NCBI RefSeq assembly: GCF_902826655.1
Contig: NZ_CADEFR010000004.1
Location: 62,001-126,000, forward strand
Origin: an uncultured Methylibium sp.
Lineage (GTDB): Bacteria > Pseudomonadota > Gammaproteobacteria > Burkholderiales > Burkholderiaceae_C
Direction: 5' to 3'
Length of the DNA stretch: 64,000 nucleotides
In this document: one piece after another, positions 9,006 to 20,188 of the stretch
Layout: the number at the start of each line of letters is the position of its first letter
Numbering within the stretch: position 1 is the stretch's first letter
Notes under the pieces: model-generated
Told to the model about the DNA's origin: nothing
What the model saw: the letters and a program-made list of their open reading frames with translations, nothing else
Database searches by the model: none
Made by a program: the position numbers and the translations under genes

Positions 9006-10121
9006 ATGCCCTCGCAATCACTGGTATCGGGTCGCCAAGCGCGCGCGTCCACATCACTCGGACGTCACCCAAACTTGCAGCGCGATCAAGCCATCGACGA
9101 ACCCGCAGAGACAGCAGGTTCCAGCCGCCTTGGCACGTTGTCGGGGCGATCCTTGCTGCTCGTTGCGCTCGCCTTGATCGCCGTCCTGGTGGCCGCCGGC
9201 TTCTGGCTCATCGCCACCGTCCCGACCAACCGCAGCCCCGCTCTCGCCGTCCTTGCCGTGTCCGGCATCGTGTTGGTGGCCTCGCTCTCGATCGGACTGC
9301 ATCTGCAACGCCGGGCGCAGGCATCGAAGCGCGAGGCAGCAGCATTGCAGGCGCGGGCGCGCGCCGAAGCACAGCGCAGCGCCCAGGCGCGGACGGCATT
9401 GCTGGGAATGGTCTCGCATGAGTTGCGCACGCCCCTGCAAACGATGCTGGCGAATGTCGAATTGCTCGCTCTCAAACCGCAGAACCCGGCAACGGCCCAG
9501 CTCGTACAGGGCTTGGAACAGTGCATCGTGCAGATCAAGGGGCGGCTCGACAACATCGCCCAGTACGCGCGACTTGCGAGCGGCAACGTCGAGCTGCGGC
9601 GAGAGCCGTTCAGGCTCGTGCCTCTGCTCGAGCGGGTCGTCACCGAGCATGCCGAGGCCGCGCAGGCGAATGATCAGACGCTCAAACTCGACGCGCCGCA
9701 GACTGCAGACGTGCAGGTGCACGGCGACGACATTCGACTGCACCAGGTGTTGAACAACTACCTCTCGAACGCGGTCAAGTACTCCGGCCCAGGGGTCATC
9801 GACATTCGAGCCAAGCTCCTCAGCCACACGTTCGGCACGATGAGCCTCGCCGAAGGTGTTGAGGTCAGCGTAACGGACCACGGACCGGGCATCCCGGAGG
9901 CTGTGCGGGAGGCAGTGTGGGAGCCTTTCGTGCGCGGCGCGGCGCGGTCGAATCGACCCAAAGGCAGCGGCCTGGGCCTGGCCGTCGTCAAGCTGCTGGC
10001 GACGACTGCCGCCTGGGACGTTGGAATGCGCAGCGATGCCGAGGGCACGACCTTCTTCGTCGTCCTCCCGTTGAGCGGCCCGGCGGCATCTCCGATCTCG
10101 GCGTCGGGCAAAGGCGGCTGA
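9006..10121 (+). CDS. membrane sensor histidine kinase (HisKA/HATPase)
   Basis: 371 residues with two adjacent membrane helices (about residues 45-95) and almost no periplasmic loop, so sensing is membrane-proximal or cytoplasmic. HisKA motif LGMVSHELRTPLQTML carries the phospho-acceptor His. The ATPase has LNNYLSNAVKYSGPG, TDHGPGIPEAVREAVWEPF and GSGLGLAVVKLL. It starts 3 bp after the stop of the receiver gene upstream, so the two are co-translated. This is a second signalling pair divergent from the TonB/binding-protein cluster. Confidence 0.9.
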   Translation: MPSQSLVSGRQARASTSLGRHPNLQRDQAIDEPAETAGSSRLGTLSGRSLLLVALALIAVLVAAGFWLIATVPTNRSPALAVLAVSGIVLVASLSIGLHLQRRAQASKREAAALQARARAEAQRSAQARTALLGMVSHELRTPLQTMLANVELLALKPQNPATAQLVQGLEQCIVQIKGRLDNIAQYARLASGNVELRREPFRLVPLLERVVTEHAEAAQANDQTLKLDAPQTADVQVHGDDIRLHQVLNNYLSNAVKYSGPGVIDIRAKLLSHTFGTMSLAEGVEVSVTDHGPGIPEAVREAVWEPFVRGAARSNRPKGSGLGLAVVKLLATTAAWDVGMRSDAEGTTFFVVLPLSGPAASPISASGKGG

Positions 10122-10536
10122 ACATCGGTCGCGGATGCGACCAATGTGCATGCGACGGTTGGCGGCGATGGATTGCCGATGCGCCCGCAAGTTCGCATAC
10201 TCGGCGCACTGTCGGAGCGTTCGCTCCCCAGCTGTCCCCCGTGGACTCCTCCGACCTGGTCGGCGTTAGCGGTCGTGACCCGCACATGCATCCCCGCCTG
10301 AGCCAACTCGGGGTGGGCAACCTCATCGCTGCCGCCTCCCCAACGGGTGTCGGCCATTCCTCATCCTCGGTCAACAGACCGCGCAGATCGTCGCACCGCG
10401 CCTGGTGCCCGCGGCGCGCGATTCGCTGACCCATCGACCTGCCGGGGCGCGCGCAAGCGTTCCTCGGCGCATCCCCAACGGGGAGCTCACGCTCCCATGG
10501 GGGCAGTGGGCTCTCCATTCCCATGGAGAACCACCG
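10122..10536. other. non-coding spacer between kinase and helicase
   Basis: No gene with convincing codon bias. It carries the left copy of a 23-bp exact repeat (10264-10286), preceded by a small hairpin near 10210 (GGAGCG...CGCTCC) and by a 13-bp word at 10144-10156 that recurs at 19417-19429. A short inverted repeat, CTCCCATGG...CCATGGAG, lies near 10490-10528 just before the helicase start. Confidence 0.5.
10264..10286 (+). repeat. 23-bp direct repeat, left copy
   Basis: Begins CGTTAGCGGTCGTGACCCGC and is identical over 23 bases to positions 19552-19574. Both copies follow a small GGAGCG/CGCTCC hairpin and lie 120-135 bp after a shared 13-bp word (ATGTGCATGCGAC), so the repeat is the best-preserved part of a diverged unit of roughly 140 bp. 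Confidence 0.8.
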
Positions 10537-13500
10537 ATGGCAAACCATGCCACCAAGGCGCCGAGCCTTTGGCTCCCGGGCTTCTGTCCAACGGAAGAAG
10601 CCTCGTTCCCCGACCTCTTCAGCGAGCCGCCGTCTCCGGCCGCGCCTCCGCCCTCGAACATGCTCGAGGGCGACCAGATCAAAGCCTGGCGTCCGACGCT
10701 GTGCGGCGAAACGACGAGACCTGCCACGGCCTTCGACTGGCCCGCTTGGGACGGTCCGCGCTGGACGGCCTGGCCGGCGCGGTCTCGAAATTCGACGCGA
10801 ACCTGCAAGCGATCGCGGTGCTGCGCGAAGTGGCTGAATCGCCTGGCAAGGCGCCAAGCGACGAGCAGCGTTGCCGTCTGCTGCGCTTCACCGGCTGGGG
10901 CGGCATTCCCGCCAGCTTCAACCGCGAGCAGCACGACGCAGCGTGGCGGCGTCGGGCCGAGCAACTGGCCGCAAGCCTCGACGCGGCCGAGTACGAGGCC
11001 GCCAAGGCTTCCGTCAACACGAGTCACTACACCGAGCCGGCGTTGATCCGCTGGATCTGGGAAGCCCTCGAAACCGTCGGCTTCCGCGGCGGCAGAGTCC
11101 TTGAACCGAGCGCCGGCATCGGCCACTTCATCGGCTGCATGCCGCCACGCCTGGCGCGCGCGAGCCGATGGACCGCGATCGAGATCGACACGGTCGCTGG
11201 CTCGATCCTGCAGGCGCTCTACGAACCGTTCGGCGTCGACGTGCGCATCCAGGCGGCAGAGGCCGCAGCGCTCGCCGACGAATCGATCGACCTCGTGATC
11301 TCGAACGTGCCGTTCGGGAGCTTCCCGGTCAACGACGGCCGCAACCGGCCCTACAGCCGGTTCAGCGTGCACAACTGGTTCGTCGGCAAGGCGCTCGATG
11401 TGGTCGTCCCTGGCGGCCTCGTCTGTGTCGTGACCTCGGCGTATATGCTGGACGAACACGACGGCTCGGCCCGTGCCCACGTTGCGTCGAGAGCGGACCT
11501 GCTGGCCGCCTTCCGGCTGCCGCATGGCGCGTTCGAGCGCCTCGGCTCCACCGCCGTTCAGACCGACCTCCTGATCCTGCGCAAGCGGGAATCGGGCGAC
11601 ATCCCGGCCGAAGAGCCGATCTGGTTGGGGCTGGGCACGGTTCCCGACGCGCTGAGGCACACGGGCTGTCACGACCGCTACATGCGGATCAACGCGTGGT
11701 ACTGCGAGCGGCCCGAGTTCGTGCTCGGCCGCATCGACAAGGTCAGCAACGGCCACTACCCCGTGCCGACGGCGGTGCTCGACGGCGCGCTGAGCACGGA
11801 GCTGGAACGGGTCACTGGCCTCGTGCCGGCCGGCGCCTACAGCCCGCCCTCGGAAACGCGTGGCGTCGTTCGGCCGAGCGAGCAGCCCGAAGAAGCGGCG
11901 TCCAACGCCCGCCCGGGCAGCTTCGTCGTGCGCGATGGTCGCGTCTGCTGCGTCGAAGACGGCCAGCTTGTCGACGTGCATGAGCGCACTACCGCGGCCG
12001 CGCGACAGCGCATCGCCAGGATGTGCGAGATCAGGGATCGGGCGCGCGCGCTGCTCGCAGCTCAACTCAGCGATGCGAGCGACGCCGACCTCGCCAGCAA
12101 GCGGGTGGCGCTGAACTTGTCCTACGACCGGTTCGTCGCCAAGCACGGCTTCCTGAGCGCGCGTGCGAACGCACTGGCGTTTCGGAGGGACCCCGACTAC
12201 CCGCTGCTGCTCTCGCTCGAGCAGTACGACGAGGAGGACGAGACAGCCACCAAGGCGGACATCTTCCGGCGGCGGACAGTGTCGTGCATCGAGGAGCCGC
12301 AAAGGGCAGAGAGCCCGGACGAAGCGCTCGCCCTGTGCATGCAATGGCGGGGTCGGGTCGATCCGTCCTACATGGCGGCGCTGCTGGGTCCGGCGCCTGA
12401 AGCGCTGGTCGAGGACCTGAGGCAACGCGCAATGGTCTTCCTCGATCCCGACAGCGGCGCGTACGAGACCGCCGACGCCTATCTGTCCGGCGACGTGAAG
12501 CGCAAGCTCAAGGCCGCGGCCGCTGCCGGAGCGCAGTTCCTGGCCAACGTGGTCGCGCTGGAAACCGTGATCCCTGAGGATCTACCGCCGGCGGCGATCG
12601 AGCCGCGTCTTGGCGCCGTCTGGATTCCAGCCGATGTCGTCGAGACGTTCATGAACGAGGTGCTGGGGCTGGAGTCGGCCACGGTGCGCTACCTCGACAT
12701 CGCCGGCACCTGGTCGGTGAAGGTCGACAAGTGGACGGTGAGCCGTAACCTGGCATGTACGCAGGAATTCGGAATCCAGCGCATGGACGCAGTCGAGCTG
12801 ATCCAGCACGCGCTGAACGTCCAGACGCCGACGGTGCGCGATCCGCACCCGGAGAAGGAAGGCGCCTACATCGTCAACAAGGAACAGACGCTGGCGGCGC
12901 GCGAGAAGCTGGCGGCGATCAAGGAGCGCTTCGCCGCGTGGGCCTACGAGAACGTGCGGCGGCGCGAGCGGCTGTGCCGGATCTACAACGACACCTTCAA
13001 CTGCCTGAGGCAGCGCGAGTTCGACGGGTCGCATCTGCGGCTGCCGGGCTTCTCCCGGTGCTTCGAGCTGCACCGGTCGCAGCTGAACGCGATCTGGCGC
13101 ATCGTGCAGTCCGGCAACACCGGGCTGTTCCATGCGGTGGGTGCGGGCAAGACCGCGATCATGGTGGCGTCGAGCATGGAACTGCGGCGCCTCGGCTTGA
13201 CCAGGAAGCCAGCGCACGTCGTGCCGAACCACATGCTCGAGCAGTACACGGCCGAGTTCGTGCGCCTGTATCCGTTCGCCTCGGTGCTGATGGCGACGAA
13301 GGAGGACCTGGCCGGCGACCGCCGGCGCGAGTTCGTCTCTCGCATCGCGACGGGCGACTGGGATGCAGTGATCCTGACCCATTCGACCTTCGAGCTGCTG
13401 CCGATGTCGCGCGAGTTCACGAAGGAGCACATCCAATCCATCATCCGGGAGCTCGAGCTCGCGGTGCGCGCGACCAAGGCTGACGACCGCTCCAACAGGA

Positions 13501-15527
13501 TCATCAAGCAGCTCGAGCGCATGAAGAAGGTCTGGAAGGTGCGGCTCGAACGACTGGAAAACCAAGAGCGAAAGGACGACTTCCTCTGCTGGGAAGCATT
13601 GGGCATCGACTACCTGTTCACCGACGAAGCCCACCTGCACAAGAACCTCTGGCGCCACACCAAGATGGCGCGCATCGCGGGACTGCCGCTGTCCAACTCG
13701 CAGCGCGCATTCGATCTCTACCTGAAGTCCCGCTACACGATGGGCCTGCACCGCGGTCGGCATCGCGGCGTCGTGCTCGCCACGGCGACGCCGGTGGCCA
13801 ACAGCATGGCCGAGATCCACACGTTCCAGCGCTACCTGCAGCCCCACACGCTGCGCACGCTTGGCCTGGAGCAGTTCGACGCCTGGGCTGCGACGTTTGG
13901 GGAGACGGTCACTGCGCTGGAGATCGCGCCGGATGGCAGCGGCTATCGGCTGAACACGCGCTTCGCGCGCTTCGTCAACGTGCCCGACCTCATGGGCGTC
14001 TTCTGCGATGCATCGGACATCCGCACCAAGGAGATGCTCAACCTGCCCGTCCCTGCACTGAAGGGCGGCAAGCCGAGAACGGTGATGTGCAAGCCGAGCG
14101 CCGAACTGAAGGCGTTCGTGAAGACGCTGGTGACGAGGGCCGAAAGGCTGAAGACGCAACGGGTCGACCCTCGGGTCGACAACATGCTGAAGATCACCAA
14201 CGAAGGCCGCAAGGCAGCGCTGGACATGCGCCTCGTTGACTCGCACTCGCTCGCCGACCCGCAAGGCAAGGTGGCGCAGTGCGCAGCGGAGGTTCACGGC
14301 ATCTGGTCGCGCACCACGGGCCTCAAAAGGGCCCAGCTGGTGTTCTGCGACCTGTCGACGCCGCGCGCCGACGCCGGTTTCAGCGTCTACGACGAACTGC
14401 AGGCCGAACTCATCCGGCTCGGCATCCCGCAGGAACAGATCGCGTTCATCCACGACGCCGGAACCGACGCCCAAAAGGCGACGCTGTTCCGGTCGGTCCG
14501 AGAGGGAAAGGTGCGCGTCCTGCTGGGATCGACAGCGAAGATGGGCATCGGCACGAACGTGCAGAAGCGCCTGGTCGCGCTCCATGAACTGGACTGCCCT
14601 TGGCGGCCCTGCGATGTCGAGCAGCGAGAGGGCCGCATCCTGCGCCAAGGCAACGAATGCGAGGAGGTCGAGATCATCCGCTACGTGACCGAGGGCAGCT
14701 TCGACGCCTACTCCTGGCAGACCGTGCTGACCAAGTCCAAGTTCATCGCCCAGGTGATGAGCGGCGACAAGGGGTTGCGGTCGGTGGAGGACGTCGAGCT
14801 GGCGACGCTGAGCTACGCCGAGGTCAAGGCCTTGGCTTCGGGCAACCCGCTCGTCATCGAGAAGGCGGGCGTGGACGCCGAGATCGCGCGCTACTCGTCG
14901 CTGTTCTCGGTGTGGCGCAACCAGCGCTACGGCCACGAGTCCGAGGTCGCCAACCTGCCCGCGCGGATCCAGAGCATGGAGAAGCTGGCCGCGGCACTGA
15001 AGGCGGACGAAGAGGCTGCCAGTGAAGTATTGGCCCGGGGCGCGGAGGCGGTTGTCAACGGCCGCCGCTACCAGAACCGCGACGACCTGGGCGATGCGCT
15101 GCGCACGGTGATCAAGACCGCACGCGCAAACGTCTCGGGACGCGCGTCCGAGGAACTCATCGGCCACGTGGGACGGCTGCGACTGTACGTCTTCATCGGC
15201 CGCAGTGCCGATGACGTGCACCTGTACCTGCAGGGGCAGGCGGTCCACGACTGCAAGACCTACTCGACAGGACCGGCGTTGTCGGCGGAGTTGCACAACG
15301 TCCTCCGGGGCGCTGAGGTGCGCGCCGCCGAGGCCAGCCACAAGCTGACCTCGCTTCGTCAACGGCTGGTGGACCTGCGCGAAGAGTTGGCCAAGCCCTT
15401 CGAGCATGAGGAGCGCCTCACGGCGCTGCTGGCTCGTCAGCGAGAGCTGGCACGCGAACTCGACGTCGACAAGGACGAGGTCGGGTCGCAGTCGATCGAA
15501 GCCGACGAGCAGCCCTTGGCTGCCTGA
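10537..15527 (+). CDS. giant island DNA methylase/SNF2-like helicase (apparent N-terminal frameshift)
   Basis: About 1660 residues. An N-terminal class I methyltransferase region includes LEPSAGIGHFIG and LVISNVPFG (NPPF-like). A superfamily 2 helicase follows with HAVGAGKTAIMVAS (Walker A), LFTDEAHLHKN (DEAH), ATATPVANS (motif III), STAKMGIGTNVQKR and DVEQREGRILRQG (motifs V and VI), then a coiled-coil tail. Such fusions are conserved in integrative elements and are thought to counter restriction or aid transfer. The natural-looking start is the ATG at 10537 (MANHATKAPSLWLPG), in a different frame from the body that begins near ALDGLAGAVS (10760). One base appears gained or lost between about 10690 and 10765: sequencing error or real lesion. 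Confidence 0.8.
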
Positions 15528-15540
15528 CGCGTCCATTTCT

Positions 15541-15576
15541 GGGGCCCTGCGCGAGAGCGAGGGCCCCTTCTCTTTT
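15541..15576 (+). terminator. intrinsic terminator after helicase
   Basis: GGGGCCCT at 15541 pairs with AGGGCCCC at 15560-15567 around an 11-nt loop, followed by TTCTCTTTT. It lies 13 bp past the helicase stop. Confidence 0.85.
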
Positions 15577-15655
15577 GCTCGTCCACCTGGCGTGCAGAGC
15601 GCCTCTCCCCTGCAGGTCCGCCCCACCTCCGCCCTGGTCGCCCGTCAGGTCGCCG

Positions 15656-15943
15656 TTATTCCACGTCAACAGGGATGCGCCGCGCACGCTTGTGCGTGAC
15701 GGAGACTGCGGCCAGACCCGGTGCGGGTCGGCCGGGACCAGCCATGTCAACACGCTCCGAGTGAGGCATCGACGGCATCGCGTGCCATTGCGGCGCCAGC
15801 GGCCCTTCCGCCGGCAAGAGACGGCTGCTTTCGGTGTGGGGCTCCGCTTCCCGCCTGTCGAGGAGACCGTCTACAGGAGACGTCGTGAGGTATCCGAACG
15901 CGCACGTCATTCGCGCGCTGCGCCGCCGCTGATGTTGGTCCAT
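15656..15943 (-). CDS. small hypothetical island protein
   Basis: 95 residues from the ATG at 15943, preceded by AAGGGGAGGG at good spacing. The frame has GC-rich third positions. The sequence (MDQHQRRRSARMTCAFGYL...) has no motif I recognise and no membrane segment. It lies downstream of the island integrase on the same strand. It could be spurious in this GC-rich DNA. Confidence 0.4.
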   Translation of the reverse strand: MDQHQRRRSARMTCAFGYLTTSPVDGLLDRREAEPHTESSRLLPAEGPLAPQWHAMPSMPHSERVDMAGPGRPAPGLAAVSVTHKRARRIPVDVE

Positions 15944-16031
15944 GGCACCCTCCCCTTGGGATGAAAACGGCGCGCTTCCATGACTCGCGCTCCTCGTCGG
16001 CGGCATGGTAGCCGCTACAGCCCCGGGATCG

Positions 16032-18070
16032 TCATCGCTGCCAGAAGGAGGCGATCGCCTTCATGCGGCGCTTTCCCTCGGTCGTCACATAGACGGTGGT
16101 CGTGGCCAGCGATGCATGCCCGAGGATCTGCTGCTCGATCTCGACGCGGGTGCCTCGTGCGATCGAGTGCGATGCATGGCTGTGTCGAAGCCAGTGGATG
16201 CTCGCGCGCGCCAAGCGTTCTGCGCTCTTGCAGTCGCCCTGCGTCGAAAGCACCTGCGCGCAACCCTCGAAGAATCGCTTGACTTGGTCGTAGAGCGTAT
16301 TGGCCGCGATGCCGGCGCGCGGGTCAACTCCGCCGCTTGGCTGCAGCGCAGGCGCCACGTTGCCGATGTCGCTCGCCTTGCCGAGCAGGAAGGCCCCGAC
16401 GTTGTTCGTCGAGTCCGGATTCGGGTCCAGTCCGCGCGTCACGAGATAGCTCGACAGCTCGCGCACGACGTCGATCGGGACCGGCACCTGGCGCAGCCGG
16501 CCGCCCTTGCCGACGACGTTGAGCACCCATCCCTCGACATGTTCGCTGTCTTCGTCATCCGGCGGGTATTCGACCCACTCAAGGTGATCGACCCGGGCGG
16601 CGACGGCTTCGGAAAGGCGCAGGCCGGTCGCGTACAGCAGGGACAGTGCGAACCGCAGTCGCCGCGAACTAGATGTGCCCTGCAATCGGGCGGCCTGGTC
16701 AAGCACGAACCGCCATTGCCCCACGGTCAGGCTCCGACCGATGTTCATGCGCGGCCGCGACGATCGGGGCACGCTGATGCCGGTCCACGGGTTTCCCATC
16801 ACGTAGTTCTTATCGACCCAGAACGCGTAGAGGTTCTTGAGGATCGTGACGGCCTGGCGCTGTGCGGCAAGCGACAGCGGACCTTCAAAGGGCCGCCACA
16901 GCGGCGACCACCGCTCGCGGTTGCGTTGCGCGCACCAGCGCGAACGAGGCTGAGGATCGGCGAGGAAGGCGCGGTAGGCGGCACAGTCCTCGGTCGTCAT
17001 CGACGACAGCGGCTTGCGCCTTTCGACGACGGCCCACAGCAGGAATCGCTCTCCCTCCTTGCGATAGGCGCCCTGGGTGTGGGAGAGGTAGAGCAGCCAG
17101 TCCATCGGACCGTCGATCCCCGCATCGCGCCCCCTGCGCCGCGCCTTCGCGGCGTCTCGCTGTTCCGGCGTGACGCCGGCCTTCGACTGCAGCCAGGCGA
17201 GAAGTGCCTCGTAGTCGTTCGACGCAGACAAGAGGCAATGGCTCTGCGGCCGCCGAAAGGCGCCGCCGCTGCCGTCGAGCTCGGCGGGCACGACAAGCTT
17301 CTCCAGCGGTCGGATGTCGGTCGCCGGACCGACTAATTGCCGCAGTTCGTGCAAGGACAGTGACGTTCGCGGCAGCCCGACGTGCCGCCCGACGGCGATG
17401 CCGATCGTCGCCTGGTTCTGCATCAGCCATGCACAACACGTTCGGCCTTCGCCTGCCCCACGCCTCTGATCGATGCCGGCCAGCCACGGCCAACGCCATT
17501 GATCCGCTCCAGCAGCTGGGCCAGCGTGAAGATGCCGGCGGCCTCCAGGCGCAGTGCGATGCTCGGGTTCAGCCAAGCGGACACCGCATCGCCGGCGCGC
17601 AGCGGTTGCGCCACCAGGGACTCGAGCCAGCGCAGCGCGTCGAGCTGCTTCTCGATCAGCCGCGCACGGCGCGTCTGTCGCTCGCCGGCCCTCCCGTACT
17701 CGGCCTCGAACGCTTCAATCTGTTCGGCCTGCGAGAAGTCTTCGATGCCGCGCGCCGCTGCGAACTCCTCGAGTGACGGCACCTTGGGCCCCGCTTCGGG
17801 CATGCGGCTGACATCGAACAAGACCAGTCGCGCGGTCCCGAACCGGCTTTCGCGCCGTGCCGCCGCAGCGAATGCGTCGCGGATCCAGTCGATCGTCGTG
17901 CGTACGACGCGCAGGTCGGTCGCGCATCCTTCGACGCCCAGGTACCTGTCCCACGTCTCTCGCAGCGGGAGACCCTGCACCAGGCCGCGCATGAAGGCGA
18001 AATGCGCCGGACCCAGCTTGCGCGCCCTTGCCGGCGACGCGACATGAACAGCGCCGAGATCAGAAGCCAT
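16032..18070 (-). pseudogene. large island tyrosine integrase, split by a frameshift
   Basis: Two adjacent frames together form one ~680-residue integrase of a type I recognise from Burkholderiales islands. The N-terminal part (18070 to about 17423, MASDLGAVHVASPAR...) stops at VGQAKAERVVHG; the rest resumes in another frame at AWLMQNQATIGIAVG near 17430. One inserted base would join them. The C-terminal catalytic domain is intact: SLLYATGLRLSEAVAARV (first Arg), HWLRHSHASHS (HxxR), LGHASLATTTVYV (HxxxTxxY with Tyr). The start ATG at 18070 overlaps the stop of the upstream gene. Either this copy is inactive or the assembly has an indel. Confidence 0.75.
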
Positions 18071-19173
18071 AAGGTCTCTCGTACCAGCTCTTCAGCGTCA
18101 TGTAGTCGTGCTCGGGCAGCACGATCTTCCCGGCTTCTGCGGCCTCGAGGATCGCGCGCCCAGCCGCGTCGTGCACCCGATTGCCGTGCAGCATCCAGAA
18201 GTACCAGCCGAAGGGCACGCCGGTACGTCGGTCGATCGTTTCGAGCTTGCCGTACAGCGCATGAACGCTGCTCGGCCTGCGCGCCACCTCGGCGAGCCTC
18301 GCGCGAAAGGTCCACACCGGCACGAAGCTCATCGAACGCTCGCTCGGCGAGCTTGCGCGCAGGACTCGTGTAGTCCGCGGTCTGGAACACCCAGTGATCG
18401 CACAGGCGCGCACCGCTGCGCCCGGCGCTCGAGAACGCCCAGTCATCGAAGAGACGCTGCCCCGCCCAGGCGAACCTGCCGCCCTCAGGATAGAGCTCTC
18501 CCACCGTCATGGGGCGCGCGACCGAGGTCGCCTCGCCGGGGAAGACCTCGGCCACCATGACGACCCTCTGTCGCTGCATCAGGCGGCGCGCGCCCTCGAC
18601 GGCGACCGCCTCCTGCAGGAACGCGGCGAAGTCGACCGCGCATGCGAGCCGATAGGCCGGTGGGCGGAAGCGCACCTTCGTCTCGCCGTCGAATCGCTCG
18701 CCGTCCTCAGCCTCGCCGACCACATCGCTCACGTCTTTCGGCGAGCGACGCCAGCTGGTGTCGTGCATGCTGAACAGCCGCCTCTCGATGAACTCGTCCT
18801 CCTGATGCACCGTGAGCTGCACGAAGTCCTGCTGCCGGCCGCCGCGGTCGTGGATCAGGTACAGCGTCGTGATTTCGCACTCGGTGAGCCGGTAGTCGAG
18901 CGCGCGCAGCCGGCGCACGGTGCGCGACAGATTGCCGCCGTCGAGTGCGCACTGCTGCTCCAGCCACGCCTCATGGTCCTCGTCGACCAAATCGCCGGCC
19001 GCCGTAACCACCTTGCGTTGCGACAGCCACGAGCCGTTGCGCCATGCCCCGACCTTGGCGTTGTTCAGGCAACGGTGCGAACGCACGGCGTCGAGCAGCG
19101 CTGCGTGCTTGGGTTCCACAGGTATGCGCGCAACAGCCTGCGCCAATCCCGGCATCTCGAAGTCGTAGGTCAC
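18060..19173 (-). pseudogene. conserved island protein upstream of integrase, frameshifted
   Basis: The frame from ATG 19173 (MTYDFEMPGLAQAVARIPV) reads naturally to about FDELRAG near 18330. The natural continuation is in another frame (VPVWTFRARLAEVARRPSSV, then HALYGKLETIDRRTGVPFGW) and ends at 18060 within the integrase start, as expected for coupled genes. Without correction the first frame would run on antisense-like residues to 17656. Function is not known; the protein has no recognised domain. This gene and the integrase that follows it each show one apparent single-base indel. Confidence 0.6.
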
Positions 19174-19834
19174 TGAATCCCCGCTGTCGATCGTCGTGCA
19201 GGCGACGATCGGCGCAGAAGGGGCACGCGGCGTCGCAGCGGAAACGAGTGTCCGCGGCAGTGCGCCGCTGTCTACTCGGAAATCCGGGCCATTTGGCCGC
19301 GGGAATCACGCTTGTTGATATTGGGAGTAATCAACATGCCGCTAGAGGCTTCGGGGCCGTGGGCGCATACCGTCCTTGCTTGCATCCCGCCATTGCCGCG
19401 TGGGCACCTCTGACCCATGTGCATGCGACATGTGTAAGCGACGCCTTGACGTGCACCTGGGTGCCTCACATAAGATGCCCAGACGGTCGGACCATGTCGG
19501 TTCGCCAGTTGCGGAGCGCGACGCTCCGCGGACGCTGCCCCCACTTGCAGCCGTTAGCGGTCGTGACCCGCACAAGAGTTTTGATCTCCGACGAGGCGCC
19601 GGCTGCTTCGCACCGGCAGAGTGTTGGGGCCTATCGTCCCCAAGCTCGAATCTAGCAACAGCGCACTGCTGAGCCGTTCGCCGACGCGCGCATCGTTCTC
19701 CGTTCGCTCGGCTCGGCGGTGTTGCCGCTCGTTCCTGTTTCCCTGCTGACGTGCTCTGCGCCGCATTGCTGATCCGCGCTCAATTGAAGCGTGTGACGGC
19801 CCCGCGTGTCGGCATCAGACTCTTGGAGGTCGTT
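19174..19834. other. 660-bp non-coding interval at island junction
   Basis: No convincing gene. It carries the right copy of the 23-bp repeat (19552-19574), the shared 13-bp word at 19417-19429 and a GGAGCG...CGCTCC hairpin near 19513. It separates the frameshifted island integrase module from the DUF4224/integrase module, and its composition is less GC-rich near 19310-19340. No tRNA or attachment-site tRNA fragment was seen. Confidence 0.45.
19552..19574 (+). repeat. 23-bp direct repeat, right copy
   Basis: Exact match to 10264-10286 in the same orientation, 9.3 kb away. The two copies bracket the helicase, small protein and frameshifted integrase genes. Confidence 0.8.
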
Positions 19835-20188
19835 ATGGACCAGCTGCTGTCCTCCCAGCCATTGGAGGATTCTTCAACGAAACACAACCCATGTGTCACC
19901 CGAGCGCCCGCCCCAGTTCAGCAACTGGGGCACGCTGTCGTGGGCTCGTCGCGGTTGACGCTGTCGCCCGAGCAACTGCACGAGCTCACCGGCTACAAGC
20001 GCGGCGCCGAGCAGGCGCGCTGGCTCAAGGAAAACGGGTTCAAGTTCCGGCTCGACCGACTCGGCAAGCCCCGCGTCGATCGCGCCCACTACGAGACCAA
20101 GATGGGATGCAAGCTGGCGACGACCGGGGAGCACATCGACGGTGGCTCGCCGAATTGGGCCGCGCTAATGGGAAGCATGACGCCATGA
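19835..20188 (+). CDS. DUF4224 excisionase-like protein
   Basis: 117 residues from the ATG at 19835, preceded by TTGGAGG. The C-terminal half (LTLSPEQLHELTGYKRGAEQ, ARWLKENGFKFRLDRLGKPR) matches DUF4224, a small winged-helix-like domain found beside phage integrases and probably functioning as recombination directionality or DNA-binding factor. Its stop overlaps the integrase start by ATGA, so the pair is translationally coupled. The upstream in-frame GTG at 19751 would add residues without coding character. Confidence 0.8.
   Translation: MDQLLSSQPLEDSSTKHNPCVTRAPAPVQQLGHAVVGSSRLTLSPEQLHELTGYKRGAEQARWLKENGFKFRLDRLGKPRVDRAHYETKMGCKLATTGEHIDGGSPNWAALMGSMTP

Noticed and set aside
10347-10536. 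Upstream extension of the helicase frame to 10347
   Set aside because: Residues are Arg/Ser-rich and unlike family members, while a natural start peptide (MANHATKAPSLW) lies in another frame at 10537.
12582-15626. A minus-strand open frame of about 1000 codons opposite the helicase
   Set aside because: It mirrors the helicase codons in GC-rich DNA, lacks any domain and has no ribosome-binding site; the plus strand carries clear helicase motifs.
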